64,000 nt of DNA from NCBI GenBank assembly GCA_941918925.1, contig OW799233.1, positions 177,537,235 through 177,601,234 on the forward strand. The letters run 5' to 3'. The notes beneath the pieces were generated by a model. That model made no database searches. It was given only the letters and a program-made list of their open reading frames with translations, and was not told where the DNA came from. Positions 1 through 13,828 of this stretch are shown one piece after another (the stretch's first letter is position 1; each line of letters opens with the position of its first letter). Source of the stretch: Phyto melanocephala (taxonomy: Eukaryota; Arthropoda; Insecta; Diptera; Rhinophoridae). The position numbers were made by a program, and so were the translations under genes.

Positions 1-893
1 TAAATACATGGTAGCGCATTTAACAACAAAAATATTACAGTTTTAAAAGTTCTACCCAAAATAATAGTGATATGATATTTACAGATATTACAGAAATTTC
101 GCACAAAGCCTTTAAATGTCCTAAAATTGGTACTATATATTTACCTCCAACAAGAATCTTATTCTACAAAAAAAAGTCGATTGCACAAAAAGAGGTAAAA
201 AAAGGGAGGGTTTTTTTCAAGAAAAAAAACGGCATAAGTGACCTTACATGGTATAAAAAATTTCCATTTTGTATATTTTATAATCTGGAAAAAAGTTAGA
301 TAAAATAATATATAAACGAAATATTTATTTGATTTCGAAGCTCCATGGTGACTTTTGGTCCACCCTTTACTTAATTATAATTGTTGTATGTTCTAGGTGC
401 TTTTTAGAATTTATCCAAAGTAATATCTGTGGCATAAATTTCGACTATTGCTTGCGATGAAGTCATTTTGTTTTAAGAACTTTATACATACTTGAACACA
501 TACGAATTAATTTTGTTATCAACTTGGTTTTTATTTTAAATATTTTTTCCCAAGTTGGCATGTGTCTAAAGATTGTTTAAAAATAAAGTAAATAAATATA
601 AATATCCAATAAATTTTTTAAACTTTCAACTTATGGAACTTGTATTGTTTTCAAGCATTTTCTAATGCTTTATAATAAAATTGTCGTGCCATAAAAAACT
701 AACACACAACATATTCTACAAATTACAGTTCTGTAGCTTTCCAAAATGAGCTAGGAAATGTAAAGCAAGAGATATTTAAGTTCCTGTGAGTTCAAAAGGG
801 CTATAAGACTTACTACAATCTAACTTTGCTTTTAGATTTAAAATCCCTGCAAAAGTTTTTAAATTTTATGTAAAAAGTTTTTACTATAAATAC
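1..893 (-). other. Intron following exon E (partial)
   Basis: This is AT-rich intronic sequence on the minus strand, starting with the donor GTATTTATAG at 893. It has many poly-A/T runs and no convincing exon or transposon. A 75-residue plus-strand ORF at 72-299 is Lys-rich low-complexity translation, not a gene. Confidence 0.6.
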
Positions 894-1051
894 CTGTATT
901 GTTGCTGCAGGACCACAATTAATGCCCGACATGAGAAAATCATCGGGATCACTTTCATATGGTGGCTCATCGTACCAGTGTCCTTGCGGGTGAATGCCAC
1001 CAACAGCATAATGAGGACCACGTAAAGCATCATCATACATATAAGTGTCAT
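894..1051 (-). CDS. Internal exon E of the host minus-strand gene (acidic, Tyr/Pro-rich)
   Basis: This 158-nt exon, with one base from exon D, gives 53 codons. The minus-strand acceptor is GTGTGTTTTAG before ATGACACTT, preceded by a (GT)n tract, and the exon ends ACAATACAG before GTATTTATAG. It encodes DDTYMYDDALRGPHY, then GGIHPQGHWYDEPPYESDPD, then DFLMSGINCGPAATIQ. The acidic Tyr/Pro clusters look like a disordered, possibly phosphorylatable region; this is an inference. The donor is phase 0, so coding continues to the left. No convincing next exon is visible in 1-893, so it probably lies beyond the window edge. A scaffold or adaptor protein would fit the composition, but the family is not identified. 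Confidence 0.87.
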
Positions 1052-1346
1052 CTAAAACACACACACACACACATACAAAAACAGAACATTAATATTAAAG
1101 TTTTAATAAAAAAAAAAATAAACATAAATATTAAATATATTTGTGTAGAAGGAAAAATTATGTGTTTAATGGTTTGCAGCATATAAATGCAATATAAAAC
1201 ATATGGCAAATGCAATAAATTTCATAAAATAATAATAATAGAAAATCACACATAAAAATTGTGAAAAAAAATTAAAAAATATACAATAAATAAAATGTTT
1301 AAACGAGGAGGAGAGTGGAAAATTAAATGCGTACAGTGAAACTTAC
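1052..1346 (-). other. Short intron between exons D and E
   Basis: This intron of about 295 bp runs from GTAAGTTTC to TTTTAG. A dinucleotide (AC)n tract on the plus strand near 1058-1075 forms a (GT)n run directly before the acceptor. Confidence 0.8.
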
Positions 1347-1401
1347 CAATTTTACCCTCTCTGCTCATTTGCAATAAGCCCTGTCGTATGTCACGGAGGA
1401 T
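1347..1401 (-). CDS. Internal exon D of the host minus-strand gene
   Basis: This 55-nt exon has the minus-strand acceptor CATTTTTATTGCAG before ATCCTCCGTG and ends GGTAAAATTG before the donor GTAAGTTTC. It encodes ILRDIRQGLLQMSREGKI plus the first base of the next codon. That G joins AT from exon E to make GAT (Asp), so the phase-1 junction is exact. The residues continue the charged helix of exons B and C. The intron separating it from exon E is only about 295 bp, unlike the giant introns upstream. Confidence 0.87.
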
Positions 1402-2520
1402 CTGCAATAAAAATGTTTGAGAAGAAAAAAGAAATTAAATTAAAATTAAAATATTATGTAAAGGGGGGACAATAAATTCACAGAAAACCAGTTTGCAATG
1501 GGTAAAAACCACAGAAATGCAAGTTAAAAAAAACCAAAAATAAAAAATGGGTTTTCCATTTCAAATAAAATGACAAACTTTAACACATACACACACCAAA
1601 TGCAACCACATTCAAAAGCATTGAAAAAACATAAAAATATAAAAAAAATATTGTTGTTGCAATGTTTTTAAAATAGAAATTTACAACATTTACATTTAGT
1701 TAAATGCAATTACAATATTACTGCCGTTTTTGTTGTTGTTGTTTGCAAACAGAAAATATAAATTTAATTCTTTGTAGTGTTTGCACGTTTTAATGAGAGT
1801 TTGTTAATGCATGTTTGTTCAAGTGAGAGTTTTGGTATTTGTAGTAGTGTGTGTGTAATATTGAAATCAATATGCAAACATAACAAAATAATAAAATTTA
1901 TGTTAAATTTATTGCTTCTTTTACTTTGCGTGTGTTTGTATTGCATAGAAATTTTCTGCACTTTTGTATACTATTTATTTCCTTAACATCTATGCACAAT
2001 GGGCCATCGACATTAAATAAAAATTGTAATAAATATTTATGTAATTTTAAGGTCACGTTTTCTTTCAAAAATTATCAAACAGGATTTAAGATTTCTTAGT
2101 ATGTCTGCAGTTTCTCCACTTATGAACTTTGAATCTAAGATAAAAAGGTGTCAAGGCTTACAACCTTTTAAATTACTTTAAATAGCTTGTGTGTTGTAAG
2201 AAGAGACTGTCCTTTAACCTTAAATATTTTTCTGTTTAATTTTAAAAATAAATAAAGAACCTACAGTATTTACATTTGATATTTAACTTAATGTGCAATA
2301 TTGATTTGATTGTTACTCGTATGCCTGAAGAAGCTGTCCAGCGAATAGCGAAATACTGAACTCAAAAATAAGAGAATTAAATAAAAAAGACCTTGAGCTT
2401 GTCTATTCATTTAACTTCTTTTCAAAGAGTTTTAGATAAGAAACTGTTTGACATCAGCGAAGAAAAATATAAATTAAAAAGTTACGGCTTTTATTTAAAA
2501 AAAGATATACAATTTTTAAA

Positions 2521-4235
2521 CAGTTTATCTATATATATAAAAGAGTAATGTGACTGACTGAATGACTGACTGATTCATGATCGCACAGCCCAAACGCAAA
2601 GAGCTAGAGACATAAAATTTGGACAATCGGTTCCTCTTTCAATGTATAGCTCCACTAAGAAGGGATTTTTGAAAATTCGTACCTAAAGGGGGTAAAAAGG
2701 GTAAAACCGGGTAAAATCGGTAATCTTATATCTGCTTAACTAAAAATGATACAATTGAAATTGAAAAAGTATTGTAATTTGCACAAAAAATAAGCTGACA
2801 GGTGTCTGGCCTTTTTTCGAATTTTCAAACCCTAAGGGGGAAAAACGGGTAAAAACTATAATTTGGTACTTTTTTGGTACCCTATGTTACTTCCAAACAC
2901 ATAAAGCTAGGAAAAAAATTTAAACTACATTAAGTAATCCGCGAAAAAATATTAATAGGAATTCGGCACTTTTTTCAAATTCACATGTATAAGGGGTAAA
3001 AATTGTCCCTTTATGTGGTACTTTTTTTAAAAGAAACTTTTCTTATATTTTTCAATGGGACAACATTTGACAATTATTATTTCCTAATAGAATATGGACA
3101 ACTATTTAGGTGAAATTTTTGGAAACTTTTTTGGGAACCAGAAACGGACCAAAAAGGGAAAAATTACGGAAAATGTATGTAATTCCTAATTAGACGGCCA
3201 ATTTTCAAAAAAATTTTAAACTATTTAATTTAATAAAAATTGAAACACATTCCTAACAGGGTAAAAAGGGGAAAGATCGGGAAAGAAGTTTGGCACTTTT
3301 TAGAACATAATTACTTTTATGCAAAAAAATAGATTTACTGACTTTAAATCATGTCTATTAAAATATTTTGTTACATAGATATTTGAACAATTTAAACTTG
3401 AAATTTGGAACTTCGACCAAAAATGTACTTTGTCGCTTTTCTATGGTACTTTTTGTATTTTCTACGTTTATAAAGGTAGAATTGTAAAATAAAGGACTAT
3501 TGATTCCAGATAAGACTAAAAATGTTATGGGTGATCAAAAAGGTATTTTTTTGAATTTATATGGTACTTTTTGTACTTTCTACGTTTAGGAAGGCAGGAT
3601 TGTACAATCAAGGACTATTGATTCCAGGTGAGACTAAAAATGTTATGTGCGACCAAAAAGGTACTTTTTTTTTAATTATTATGGTCTTTTTTTTGTATAT
3701 TCTACGTTTATGAAGGTGGAATTGTGCAATCAAGGACTATTGATTCCAGGTGAGACTAAAAATGTTATGTGCGACCGAAAAGGTTCTTTTTTTTGAATTT
3801 CTATGGTACTTTTTGTATTTCCAACGTTTGCGAAGCTAGCATTTTGAAATTAGTGGCTATTGATACAAGGTGTGACTGAAAATGTTGAGTTGCCAAAAAG
3901 GTACTTTTTTGGTTTTTTATGGTGCTTTTTTGGTATTTTTTACGTTTATGAAGATAGGATTGTACAATTAGGGACTATTGATTCCAGGTGAGACTAAAAA
4001 TGTTATGGGCGACCAAGAAGGTACTTTTCTGAATTTTTATGGTACTTTTTTATATTTTCTACGCTTAAAAAGTTAAAATTGTGAAATAAAGGATTATTTA
4101 TTCAAGTTTAGAATTAACATGATATTGAAGACACAAAATAGCCTTTTCGCATTTTTGTTGAACTCTTTGTATTTTTACGTTTGATCCGATGTCTAACTCC
4201 TAATATTATAGACGACCAAAATTACTTTTTCTCGT
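2521..4235. repeat. Repeat region with ~120-bp tandem units
   Basis: The region opens with TATCTATATATATAAAAG followed by GACTGACTGA-type short repeats, a layout seen at the starts of some dispersed insect elements (inference). The segment from about 3430 to 4130 holds six divergent copies of a unit of about 120 bp. The landmark GGACTATTGATTCCA or its variants recurs at about 3494, 3612, 3734, 3855, 3972 and 4091, with landmarks such as TGGTACTTTTTGTA and CTACGTTTA between them. The earlier part (2640-3300) has looser repeats of GGGTAAAAAGGG-like sequence. No coding capacity is visible. Confidence 0.65.
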
Positions 4236-4238
4236 TTT

Positions 4239-5012
4239 TGTTATACCCTTCACACAGTGAAAAAGGGTATATATAGGTTTGTCATTCCGTGTGAAATTTC
4301 TACAATTTTCATTTCCGACCCCATAAAGTATATATTTTCTGAAAGCTTATGAATAGAGGAGTCGATTAAGCCCTGACCGTCTGTCCGTCTGACCGTCTGT
4401 CCGTGTGTATGTTGAAATCAACTTTTTGAAGCCCCCCGACATAGGTTGGACCCGGGTAAGGTATTAAAATATCAGAAATATTCGGGAGTAGATCGGTATT
4501 GAAAATCAGAAACATCGGTACATAAACAACTGAGATATGAGCAAAAACCCACGACCACCTCGATTTTCTTTTCATAAAAACAACATTACAACAACAACAT
4601 ACATACATACAAACGTGTATACTGGTTAGAGAAAACGTGGCATCGAATCCCAGCTGAGGCAAAAAAATTTTTTTTTAAATTTTTTTAAAATTTTTTTTTT
4701 TAATTTTTTTTTTATTTTTTTTTTATTTTTTATTTAATATATTATATATATTTTTATTATTATTTTTTTTATTTTTTTTTTTTTAATTTTTTTTTTATTT
4801 TTTTTTTGTTTTATATATATTATATATGTATATAATAATTTTTTTTTTTTAATTTTTTTTTAAAATTTTTTTTTTTTAAATTTTTTTTTTATTTTTTATT
4901 TTTTTTTTTGTTTTTTTTTAACATACATACGTGAATTTACTGTTATTGCATGACTACACGTTGTGAAGGGTATATAAGATTCGGCACGGCCGAATATAGC
5001 GCTTTTACTTGT
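4239..5012 (+). mobile_element. TATACCC-type dispersed repeat, copy 1
   Basis: It begins TTATACCCTTCACACAGTG and ends CGGCCGAATATAGCGCTTTT followed by ACTTG. The internal (CTGTCCGT)-like block near 4378-4404 and the CCATAAAGTATATATTTTCT motif are shared with copies at 18757, 59100, 61914 and 62975. The core 4670-4920 is almost pure A/T homopolymer tracts. The open reading frames inside are by-products and appear in both copies only because the DNA is conserved. The superfamily is unassigned. Confidence 0.7.
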
Positions 5013-7249
5013 TTTTATTTTGTATACATAGAATTCTGAATGTAGGTAATAATAAACCAAGTGGAAGTTTTAGTGACGGAAAAAATGTTACTTTTATTAA
5101 TTGTAGGGTAATATTCGCAAATTATCAATCTTTATTTTTGAAACTCAGTAGCATTGATCTTGCTTTTAGTTAGGAAATATACGCCCGATATATCCTTACT
5201 CTACTTTTTATTTTTCTAAGTAAATTGAATCAGAGATACAAAATTTCATAAATTGAACCAAAAATATTTAATAATTAAAAATAGAACTTCGCAAGTAAAT
5301 CTTCAACAAAATGTTCAAAATTTGAATTAAACGCCAAGGTTCCAACCCATAGTTCCATGCATCCTTTATTAGTAATTTTTCCCCCCACAACTATGACTAC
5401 TTTGAGAAATCAGCACGCTTTTGCATTGAAGAATTTTTATTTGTAATTTCTACAACTTCTTACTATCCAACATCAATATCAATAACAAAACCAACAACAA
5501 AATATGCATCATATCAACAAAACTTCAACGTAACGGAGCCCGTAAGTAAGGAAAAAAACGCAAATGGCAAAAACAAATTTTTTTACAACTACTACAACCA
5601 CGAACAGCAACTACAGTGGCAATTTTTTTTAGATAAAAATTAGCTAAAAGCTTTCTCACGTGCTGCATGCTGTAGCAGGGTATTAAACGTCTACAAAATG
5701 GTAAAATGAAGAACAACACATTAAAAAGTACAAATAAAAATTGCTACCAAAGGAGTGCAATTTAAATGCAAGTCGTTACATTCAAATGTTCGTCGACGAA
5801 CTGCTACTACTATAGCTGAGAGTTGAACAACAAGCAGGAGACACGTTCAACATTTATTTTTTCTTTTCTTAGCAAAAAACTACTGCAGCAATTGCAGCTA
5901 CTAAAAGATTCTTAGTAAAAATTACTAAAAGAGTAAAAAAAATTAAAAAAGGGAGTACAGGGGCGGAGTCAGAGCAAAACGGTCCTTTATGTGAAAAAAT
6001 ATCAACAACCTGCAATCATTGTATGTTGCAAGTGTTTAATGGGTATGGGTTTGTTTGAATATAAATGTGCTGTTGTGTATACTGTGTATATGTGTGTGTG
6101 TGTGTGTTCTTGAGTGTTGGTAGTGAATTAAATTTTTAATGTTTTAAATTGACTTTCTGCAGTAAATATAAAATTCATTATAATAGTTTAGCAGTTGTTG
6201 TTGTACACATTGTGGTTGTAGTATTTGAAGTTGCTTGCTGCTTTAATATGTTCTTTTTCTTTTTTTGATTTTTTTTCTGCTCTCAAACAATTGTTGTTTT
6301 TGTACTATTTGTTCCATATGCATTTCGGTTGCATAAAAAGTTGAGGGCTTTTATTTACATTTCATTTTTTATTTTTTTTTATTTTTATTTTTCGTTGTTC
6401 TTAATTTAAAGATTTTTTGACGGTTTTTTATTTTTACTTTTTATTTGTAAAAAACAAAAGCACAAATAACTTAGAGCCCTTGCACTTTTTTCCTATATGC
6501 AAGAGTAGTAGTCAGCTTTATTTTTTCTATTTGACTTGGTTCGGGGACAATCACCTTTCGTTATAGTGATGACAACTTTTGCCAACAAAATAAAAAAGAA
6601 CTTAAAACAAAGTAATCAAAAGTAAGAAGTTAAAGGCAGGATATGGATATGGCAAAATGGTTTGTATTGCCAAATTAATAAAATTCAAAGGATAGTTGAG
6701 AAGTTTTTTTTTCTCGTAGAAATTAACACAAAGGCCAAATAGAAAACGTACACAAGCAAATGTAATAAAAGGACAGGCTGTGTCACATTTTTTTTAAATA
6801 TTGTATTGACGTCGCTATGTCTAACAGTCTAGGAAACACAGGCGATATTCACTAGGAGCCACAGTATAAACCCACATATATTTATTATAAAGATCTACAT
6901 TATTGCCTCACAACATTTCACTATTGCTCGATAAATTACAGACAAACAAGAGTTACAAGCGTTGTGTTCTGTTTAGACGAAATAATACCGCTAGATTGAC
7001 CTTTATGCAATCACCTTTATGGCATCACCTTTTAGCAATTACAATAGCAAAAACAGAAAGAATAACAAGTAGTTGTTTCGCAGACAACTTCACTACCTAA
7101 AACTCTGGAAAAATCTGATTTTTCAGTTAAGGATTGAGATCGAAAAAACCTTAAAACAAGTTATGCCTCTTAATTTTTGTTGGAAGTAATATTTCAACTG
7201 CTTTTAATTAGCTTTAAACAATATATTGTATCAGTAACAACTGTTAGTG

Positions 7250-8010
7250 ACAACCAAGTTTGATCGAAATGAGTGACAAAAAAGGAATACCTGCTAAAAT
7301 TATTGGAAAAATAATCAAATTGAACCTAAATACAAAAGATGCGGAAAAATGCAGGTTAAACTGTTTTCAATGTCATTAAACAGAATCAGGAGAATTTGAC
7401 CCTTGATACGAAACAAGGCTCGAAAAGAGTCTACATGATATTGGGAAGGCCAAACACATCCGTTAAGAAAGCAACCGGTTAGCATAGTGCACTATTTGGT
7501 GCGAAAAGTTTAAACATACAAAGTCGAAACAGTTTCAAAAAGAAATACTGCAAAAAAAAAAATAAATAGTCAAAAAAAGGACAGACACATTAGATCAAAC
7601 TTGTATAGTGAATGACGAAACGTTTGTATTAGCCGATTTTTCGCATTTTCCGGGACAAACTTTGTATGCCGTTTATGTTTGAGAAAAGGTTAAAGATAAG
7701 TTTAGCAGACATTTCCAAAAAAATTCTGAATAAGGCAAGCTTTATGCAGTTGCGGCAAAAGAAGTAAGTGATTAATTACAGTGGGCTTTAAAAAAACCGA
7801 AATACACATCAAAGAATGTTTGCTTAAGAGAACACAATGTGTCCACACATTTTTGGCATGATGTCACTATGGTAAGGAAGCTTTGAATTGATACCAAAAA
7901 AATAACATAGTTTTTGTACCAAGAGACGCCTCGACGTCCCCGACCCCGAATTCATAAGTATTGCTTAGAACAGTGCAAATTTTCTATTTTAATCTTACAT
8001 GTACGTCTCA
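7250..8010 (+). pseudogene. Tc1/mariner-superfamily transposase remnant
   Basis: Plus-strand fragments in shifting frames resemble a Tc1/mariner transposase. The start at 7270 reads MSDKKGIPAKIIGKIIKLN. The segment 7610-7760 reads NDETFVLADFSHFPGQT and continues to GKLYAVAAKEV. Near 7850 it reads THFWHDVTMV, then after a frameshift FLYQETPRRPRPR, a position equivalent to the conserved FVP-x-D region. Stops and frameshifts are numerous, so it is dead. No terminal repeats were located. Family placement comes from motif order only. Confidence 0.5.
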
Positions 8011-9557
8011 CACTCATCCGTGTTTGTTCTGTTTCCGAAGAAGAATTAAATTGGAAGTGTCAATGCATTATACTGTTGTTTATAGCAATTGAATTTTACT
8101 CGGAATGCAGAACAGGTAGCAAAATACGGTATTCGACCGTTATCAAAATTTTACTCGAACGTTTGATTTGTATGTGCCATTAGTATAGAGATTCCAAAAA
8201 GAAAAATTAAAATTTTGATCGCGTTCTAATGCCTTATTTTGGCACTAGGGCGAATTAATTAAAAATAAACAAACTCTCATCAGCTTTAAGTTTTTTGTAT
8301 GAAATACTATGTAAAATTTATATTAATTTTTGTATCAGTACGTTGTGAGAGGAAGATTCCAAATGCAACACAGGTAAGCCTTTTAGAGCAGTTTTCCTCA
8401 ACGCGGTTTTACTCTAACACGAGTTAAAAACAGCCTCCTTTGCACTGCACTTCTTAAACGTGAAAATAAGATTTTTGACATTATTTTATGTTGTTTGCAG
8501 GGTTATTACATTTAGTTTTTAAGTCTACTACGCAATAAGAAGATTTAAAAATTAATTTTAAAATAATCGTCAAAATGACCACTAATCGTTGTATCTGGCA
8601 GGTTGTTTGCTTGTTTATTTATTTTATTTTTTATTTTGACGTTGGATTCCAGTAACCAAGTAACCAACACGATATATTTAATTATACGCACATATACACT
8701 CGGTATTGTTTTGTTTTCTAACACATACAAGTGTACGTTTGCAATGGAATATTAATCCGCTCAGTTAATAAAACTAGAATATTATTTTAAAATGTATAGT
8801 TTTAGAAAACTGCTTTCACAAAAACAGCTTTTAGAAAACGATTTTTTTTCTACTAAATGAAACCAGATCAAGAAATGTCCATAGCAAGATCCATACTTGC
8901 TTAGAGCTAAATAAACTTTTAATTTCAAAATAGAAATTGATAACTACAATCAAAAAGATTAACTATTGCAACTAAGCCATGCCATTAACTATGCTTATAA
9001 TTGATCAAAACTGAGGCTGTTGTCTCTATTTAGATATCAGATTTCATTACCGAATAAAGCCTTTTTGAATTCCAAAAAATGTTTGCATTCGTTACTTATA
9101 CAACACTCTTCTTTGCTTAATTACCACAACAATATTTGTAAAAATAAAGGGAAAAAGAAAACAACGCATAAGACAATAACATAAGAAACTCTCAACTGCA
9201 TACAGAGCCAAATTGTCAGCAATAGTACAATGGAATGAACTCGAAAATGAACACTCTCGACTAGTATATACAGGAACATGTACGAAGATAACTACACACA
9301 TTTGCAGACACATACAGACAGGCAACTCACAATAAAAGACAGCTAGAATTGAAGTTGAAATTGGAGTTACTTACAGTGTTTTTTTTTAATTGTTCTTCTA
9401 GTTAGTGAACAAACTATACAAGGACACAGTGTAACGTTAAAATTAAATTACATTGAAAGTAATTTGTTTAAGTAATTCACACCAGGCATATCATTCGTTT
9501 TGATAAGAAATCATTGAGTAAATAGTATTTCACAGTGAAGAAGAAGAGATAAAAACA

Positions 9558-10600
9558 CAGGGTGGTCAAACAAAATGGTACGATGTTAATTGTAAATAAA
9601 ACAAAACAGTTTTTAAAGAATTATTTAAAAAATTTCTATTGTGATAAAATAATCTATGACAATTATGTGTGAAACCTAATATCGGCCAAATGCTCGCCAC
9701 GGCTTCGATTGCATACTTCTTTCCAATGGTTCATATTTCCAATTACACTGAGACATACTTAATTGAGTTTCAATATCGTTTTAGTGCCAAATTTCTCATC
9801 CTTTAGATCATAAATTGTTCTTGGCTTATTGACGTACACTTTTTCTTTTAAATATCCCTAAAGAAAGAAGTCCAACGGTGTCATATCACATGATTGTGCG
9901 GCCAATTAACATCGCCACGATGTGAGATAATATGGTCATTTAATTTCTCACACAAAAGAGTCATGGTTTCGTTGGCACAATCCTCTTGAATCCATATGTA
10001 GCCAAGGTCCATATCCTCAATTTCTAGCCACAAGAAATTCAATATCATCTCGCGATAGTGAACACCAATAACGGTAACTGCTTGGCCGACCAAACTTTCG
10101 AAGAACTACGGTCTGAAAAACCGCCCCAAACAATCACTTGTTGTGAATGCATCAGTTTTTCAACAATTACTCGTGGATTCTAATTTGGCCAAATGCAGCA
10201 GTTCTGCATGATAACGTACCACTGAGTTGAAAGTGTGGCTCAGCCTGTTAAACCAACCACTCAGCGTATTGACGACGCTTGAGTCAACCTTAAACTTTGT
10301 AAGCGTGTTTTTTCTTTTCTTTGTTCAAAATTCGCATCAGTGATATTTTTGGGATATTTAATTTTTGGGTACGACGACGATTTGGATTGATGACCACACT
10401 TTAGCGAAAAGAGCAATGTTTTCCGCAGAACAAACTAGGCGGGCATGCACAGGTGTTTTCACAATTGGTATAGAATTATGCGACAAAAAAAACGAAGTGA
10501 ACGAAATGCATTTTGATTTGAACACCCACTTTCATAAAAGACTTCAAAAATCTTAAAGCACTGCTTAAATGTGTGCCTCTGATGATTTTATCACACACAA
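9558..10600 (-). pseudogene. Mariner-like transposase remnant (DD41D-type)
   Basis: The left end starts CAGGGTGGTCAAAC, a mariner-style terminus. On the minus strand, scattered frames give NPNRRRTQKLNIPKISLMRI (about 10370-10310), then YVIMQNCCIWPN, NPRVIVEKLMH and VTVIGVHYREMILNFLW. These are followed by IWIQEDCANET and GDVNWP. This is the usual order from helix-turn-helix to the second catalytic Asp region. The second catalytic motif is degraded (IQEDCAN in place of a FQQDGA-like motif). Multiple stops show long inactivity. The right end is not defined. Confidence 0.6.
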
Positions 10601-13146
10601 AGCAATAGAACTTAATGCTCATATTTCGCAATTATAGTTTGCAGTTTTGAAATTTGGGTAGATAAATAAATTAATTGAATTCAATGTTTTTAGAAGGAGA
10701 ATAGGTGCTTGTATTTTTTCGGACGTGTAGTTTGCATCTAGTAGTGTTAAGCTAATTTTCTCAAAAGTCAGCATAACACAAAATTTCATATTAATGAAAA
10801 ATTTTAAACTAAAAACAATATAACAACACTGAAAAAAATGATTGAGCGTTTTCTGGAATAACATCTCAAGTCATTTATTTCTCAAAACGCTGAACAGTGT
10901 TTTATTTCAAGGAAAGGTTTTTCGTTTTTGGTTAATTGTCTCTTGGCAATAAACCTCTTTGAAAATTTTAAAACAATCGGGGCACTGTACTTTAAAGAGA
11001 TAAATTAAAGTTTCTGTATAACTGCATGTATGTTTTTTTTATTATTCTAGTTAACTTGTGTTCTTCGGCCAAACAATAAAAAGTGTCTCTTGTTTATTCA
11101 TCTTTTATTTATTCTAATTCTTGTATATTTATTTGTTTATTTTCTTCCAAAAATTTTTGCCCTATTTTTGCACAGAATCTGCTTAAACAATAAGAGTTAA
11201 AATTTTAAAAATAGTACAACAGATACAAACAAACTATATCAAGTGAAAAATTCTCATGCCCATTCAAACAAACCAACAACAGCAACATCATCAACGTCAG
11301 CATCAGGGAAAATCAAGAAAACTGTAACATTGCAAACAATAAAATAATAATGCATATAAGTACTAAACACTTAACCATATACATTCAAATACGTAAGATA
11401 CATACATGTGTAAGTATGTCTGTAAGTGTGTTTGTGTATTAAACAAACACACAAAAAAAGAATTGGAAGATGTTGATGGGTATGAGTTAGAAAAATTGTA
11501 AAGTTGCCAAACACATTTTTACTTTTTTTTATTCACAAACTAAAGGGTGTTCTTTTAAGGCACTCTCTACTGTCTCAAATTAGTGCCTTAAACTTAAAGA
11601 TGCGCATGAAAGATTTAAATATAAATTCCAAACATACAAAACATTAGATTCTAAAAAGATAATAATTTTTTACTTAACATTTTGGAAATTTTTGAGGTGT
11701 TTTATACAAAAGGTGGTCATTTTGTATTTTTTGTTTTGGTAAGAGTCTTGTATAAACGATCATTCGCAAGAGGAGTGAATGTTATTTTAGCTTAAAGTTA
11801 CAGAACCATTTTAAATTTCGATTAGAACAGCAGCCGTTTAATACGATGCTTGTATTTATTCAATTATGGGTTGAAAAAAAATACGAGATCCATGCAGCAA
11901 TTAAATTCTTGTAGCAATCTCTAAATGAGGACTTGTTATTAGGATCGACTTAAATGCTCGTCTTATAAGATATAAACAAGCGGACTTTAAATAAAGGGTT
12001 TTATTATTCATTCTGTTTTGCTTTATTCAAGTGACTCTATATTTTAGAACGATGCACTAATGGCCCAACGACTACTTTAAGCGGAAAAAATTGGTATTTT
12101 TCATAGTGAGATTTTAAGTCAACTGCTGTTTCAATTTGTCCACAGCACTCCTAAATAAGAAAAAAAAAACTGGAACTGGATGGCAACAAATGACTTCATA
12201 CTAAACCGTTATATTTCAAGTCTTTTGTTTTACTTTATTTCAATTAATACTGAGTACAACAATGTCTTAATAAAACAAATCTACAAAAATATCTGATTGA
12301 TTTAACGGACATTTCGTATAGATTTCTGACTGATTTGGTACGTATATGTCGGAGATATTTTATTTATATCGTCTACCGACATACTGATAGATTTCAAAGC
12401 AAAAAACCGAATTTTATTTGATTCCGTAAGATTTTTTTAAACGATATTCTTTAAGATTTCTGTCCGAATATTGCTTAATAAATCAGAATTTTCCCTCCTT
12501 TTGTATCACACTTCTTTTAGAGACGTCGGCAAATAACTTTCCCGCTACATGTCTTTCGTGTTAACCGCTTTATATGTTTTCCAGTCTGACAAAACTCACA
12601 TAAAATTCTTACTTGTTTTACTCATTCCTACAGCCGGACAATTTTGCAGGCTGGCTATATTCAACATTTAAAATATTAAAAAAAAATTGTTGATTTAAAA
12701 ATTGTTGATTATAAAACTTTGTAAAATGGAAAGTAATTCACATATACAAAAATTTTTGTGATATTCAAAGTTTTAAAAAATTCTTGTTAAGTGTTAAAGG
12801 TTTTTAAACTGGTTAAAAAATAAGATTTTAAAAACTCCCGGCATTCCTTATAATTAACAGCCAAGCACATTCAATATCATTAGAAAGAAAGACTCATCAG
12901 ATTCAGAAACTGATTCGGATTTTAATTTGAAAGTAGAAGCTGATCAAATATTGTAGGGTTTTTGCGACAATAAGCAATTGGTTTGAAATTAAAAAAAAAA
13001 AATAGATTTAAGGTAAAGTAATTTCAAATGCAAAACAAATTTCGCCGTCAAATATAAAATTATTATTTTTACACACATGTAAACGTACATACATATTATA
13101 ATTTTAAATAAGTCCAATATAGTTTCAAAAACAGTTTTCAAAACTT

Positions 13147-13828
13147 TTTATACCCGCCACCAAAAAAAATAGTGGGGTTATATTCATTTCCTCATTTCGT
13201 TTGTAAAACATCGAAATATGCATTTTAGATCCATAGGGTGACGATCTAGCTATGTCCGTCCCCCTGTTGAAAGCACGATAGAGGTCGGACAGAAAAAGCT
13301 AGGAGGCTAAAATTTTGCCAGAATGCTTCTTCCTTCGAACATTGAATAAAATAGAATTGTGTCCAAACGCATTAACGTAGTGCCATGAAACTTCGAATAT
13401 ATATTTCCCGAGTAAAAACAATATCTTTACCTGAAAATTCCTTAAATCTATGCATTAGGAAAGGTTTTAGAGAAAAATTTTTCGAAAGATTATACCGCAC
13501 AGTGCATTTTTCGGTATTCAATATTAAAAACGTAATAAAACTGACTGATCAAAGGCTTTGTTTTAACGGAAAATAAATGTGACTTTGTATCGAATTCATA
13601 TAATTTCTCTTCGAATAAAAAATAAAGGACTCTATATTGATACATCTAAGTTGTATTTATTAGCAGAAACTTTATTGACACGCCTACTCTAACGCCCTCT
13701 TTCATTGAAAGAGTAAATTTACGAAAACATTTTACTAGCATATCGAATTTATACAAAGAAAGTGATACACATTTTAGTATAAAGATATTATTCCATAGCG
13801 AATATAGTGCTCTTACTTGCTTGTTTTT
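13147..13828 (+). mobile_element. TATACCC-type dispersed repeat, copy 2
   Basis: It starts TTATACCCGCCACCAAAAAA and ends CGAATATAGTGCTCTTACTTG. Internal blocks include GAAAGCACGATAGAGGTCGG, AGGAGGCTAAAATTTTGCCA and TTGTGTCCAAACGCATTAA. The same blocks appear in reverse complement at 59100-59692, so this is a dispersed family. It has no coding capacity; the ORF at 13385-13576 is incidental. Confidence 0.65.

Noticed and set aside
4366..4662. 98-residue minus-strand ORF as a gene, also at 61925-62134 plus
   Set aside because: Same repeat DNA in two copies; composition is repeat-like (DGQT-type translation of CTGTCC repeats), with no domain.
12290..12480. Possible repeat shared with 40960-41110 and 42340-42560 (TCTGA/GACATG-rich stretches)
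   Set aside because: Only short similar words recur; no alignable block or boundaries.
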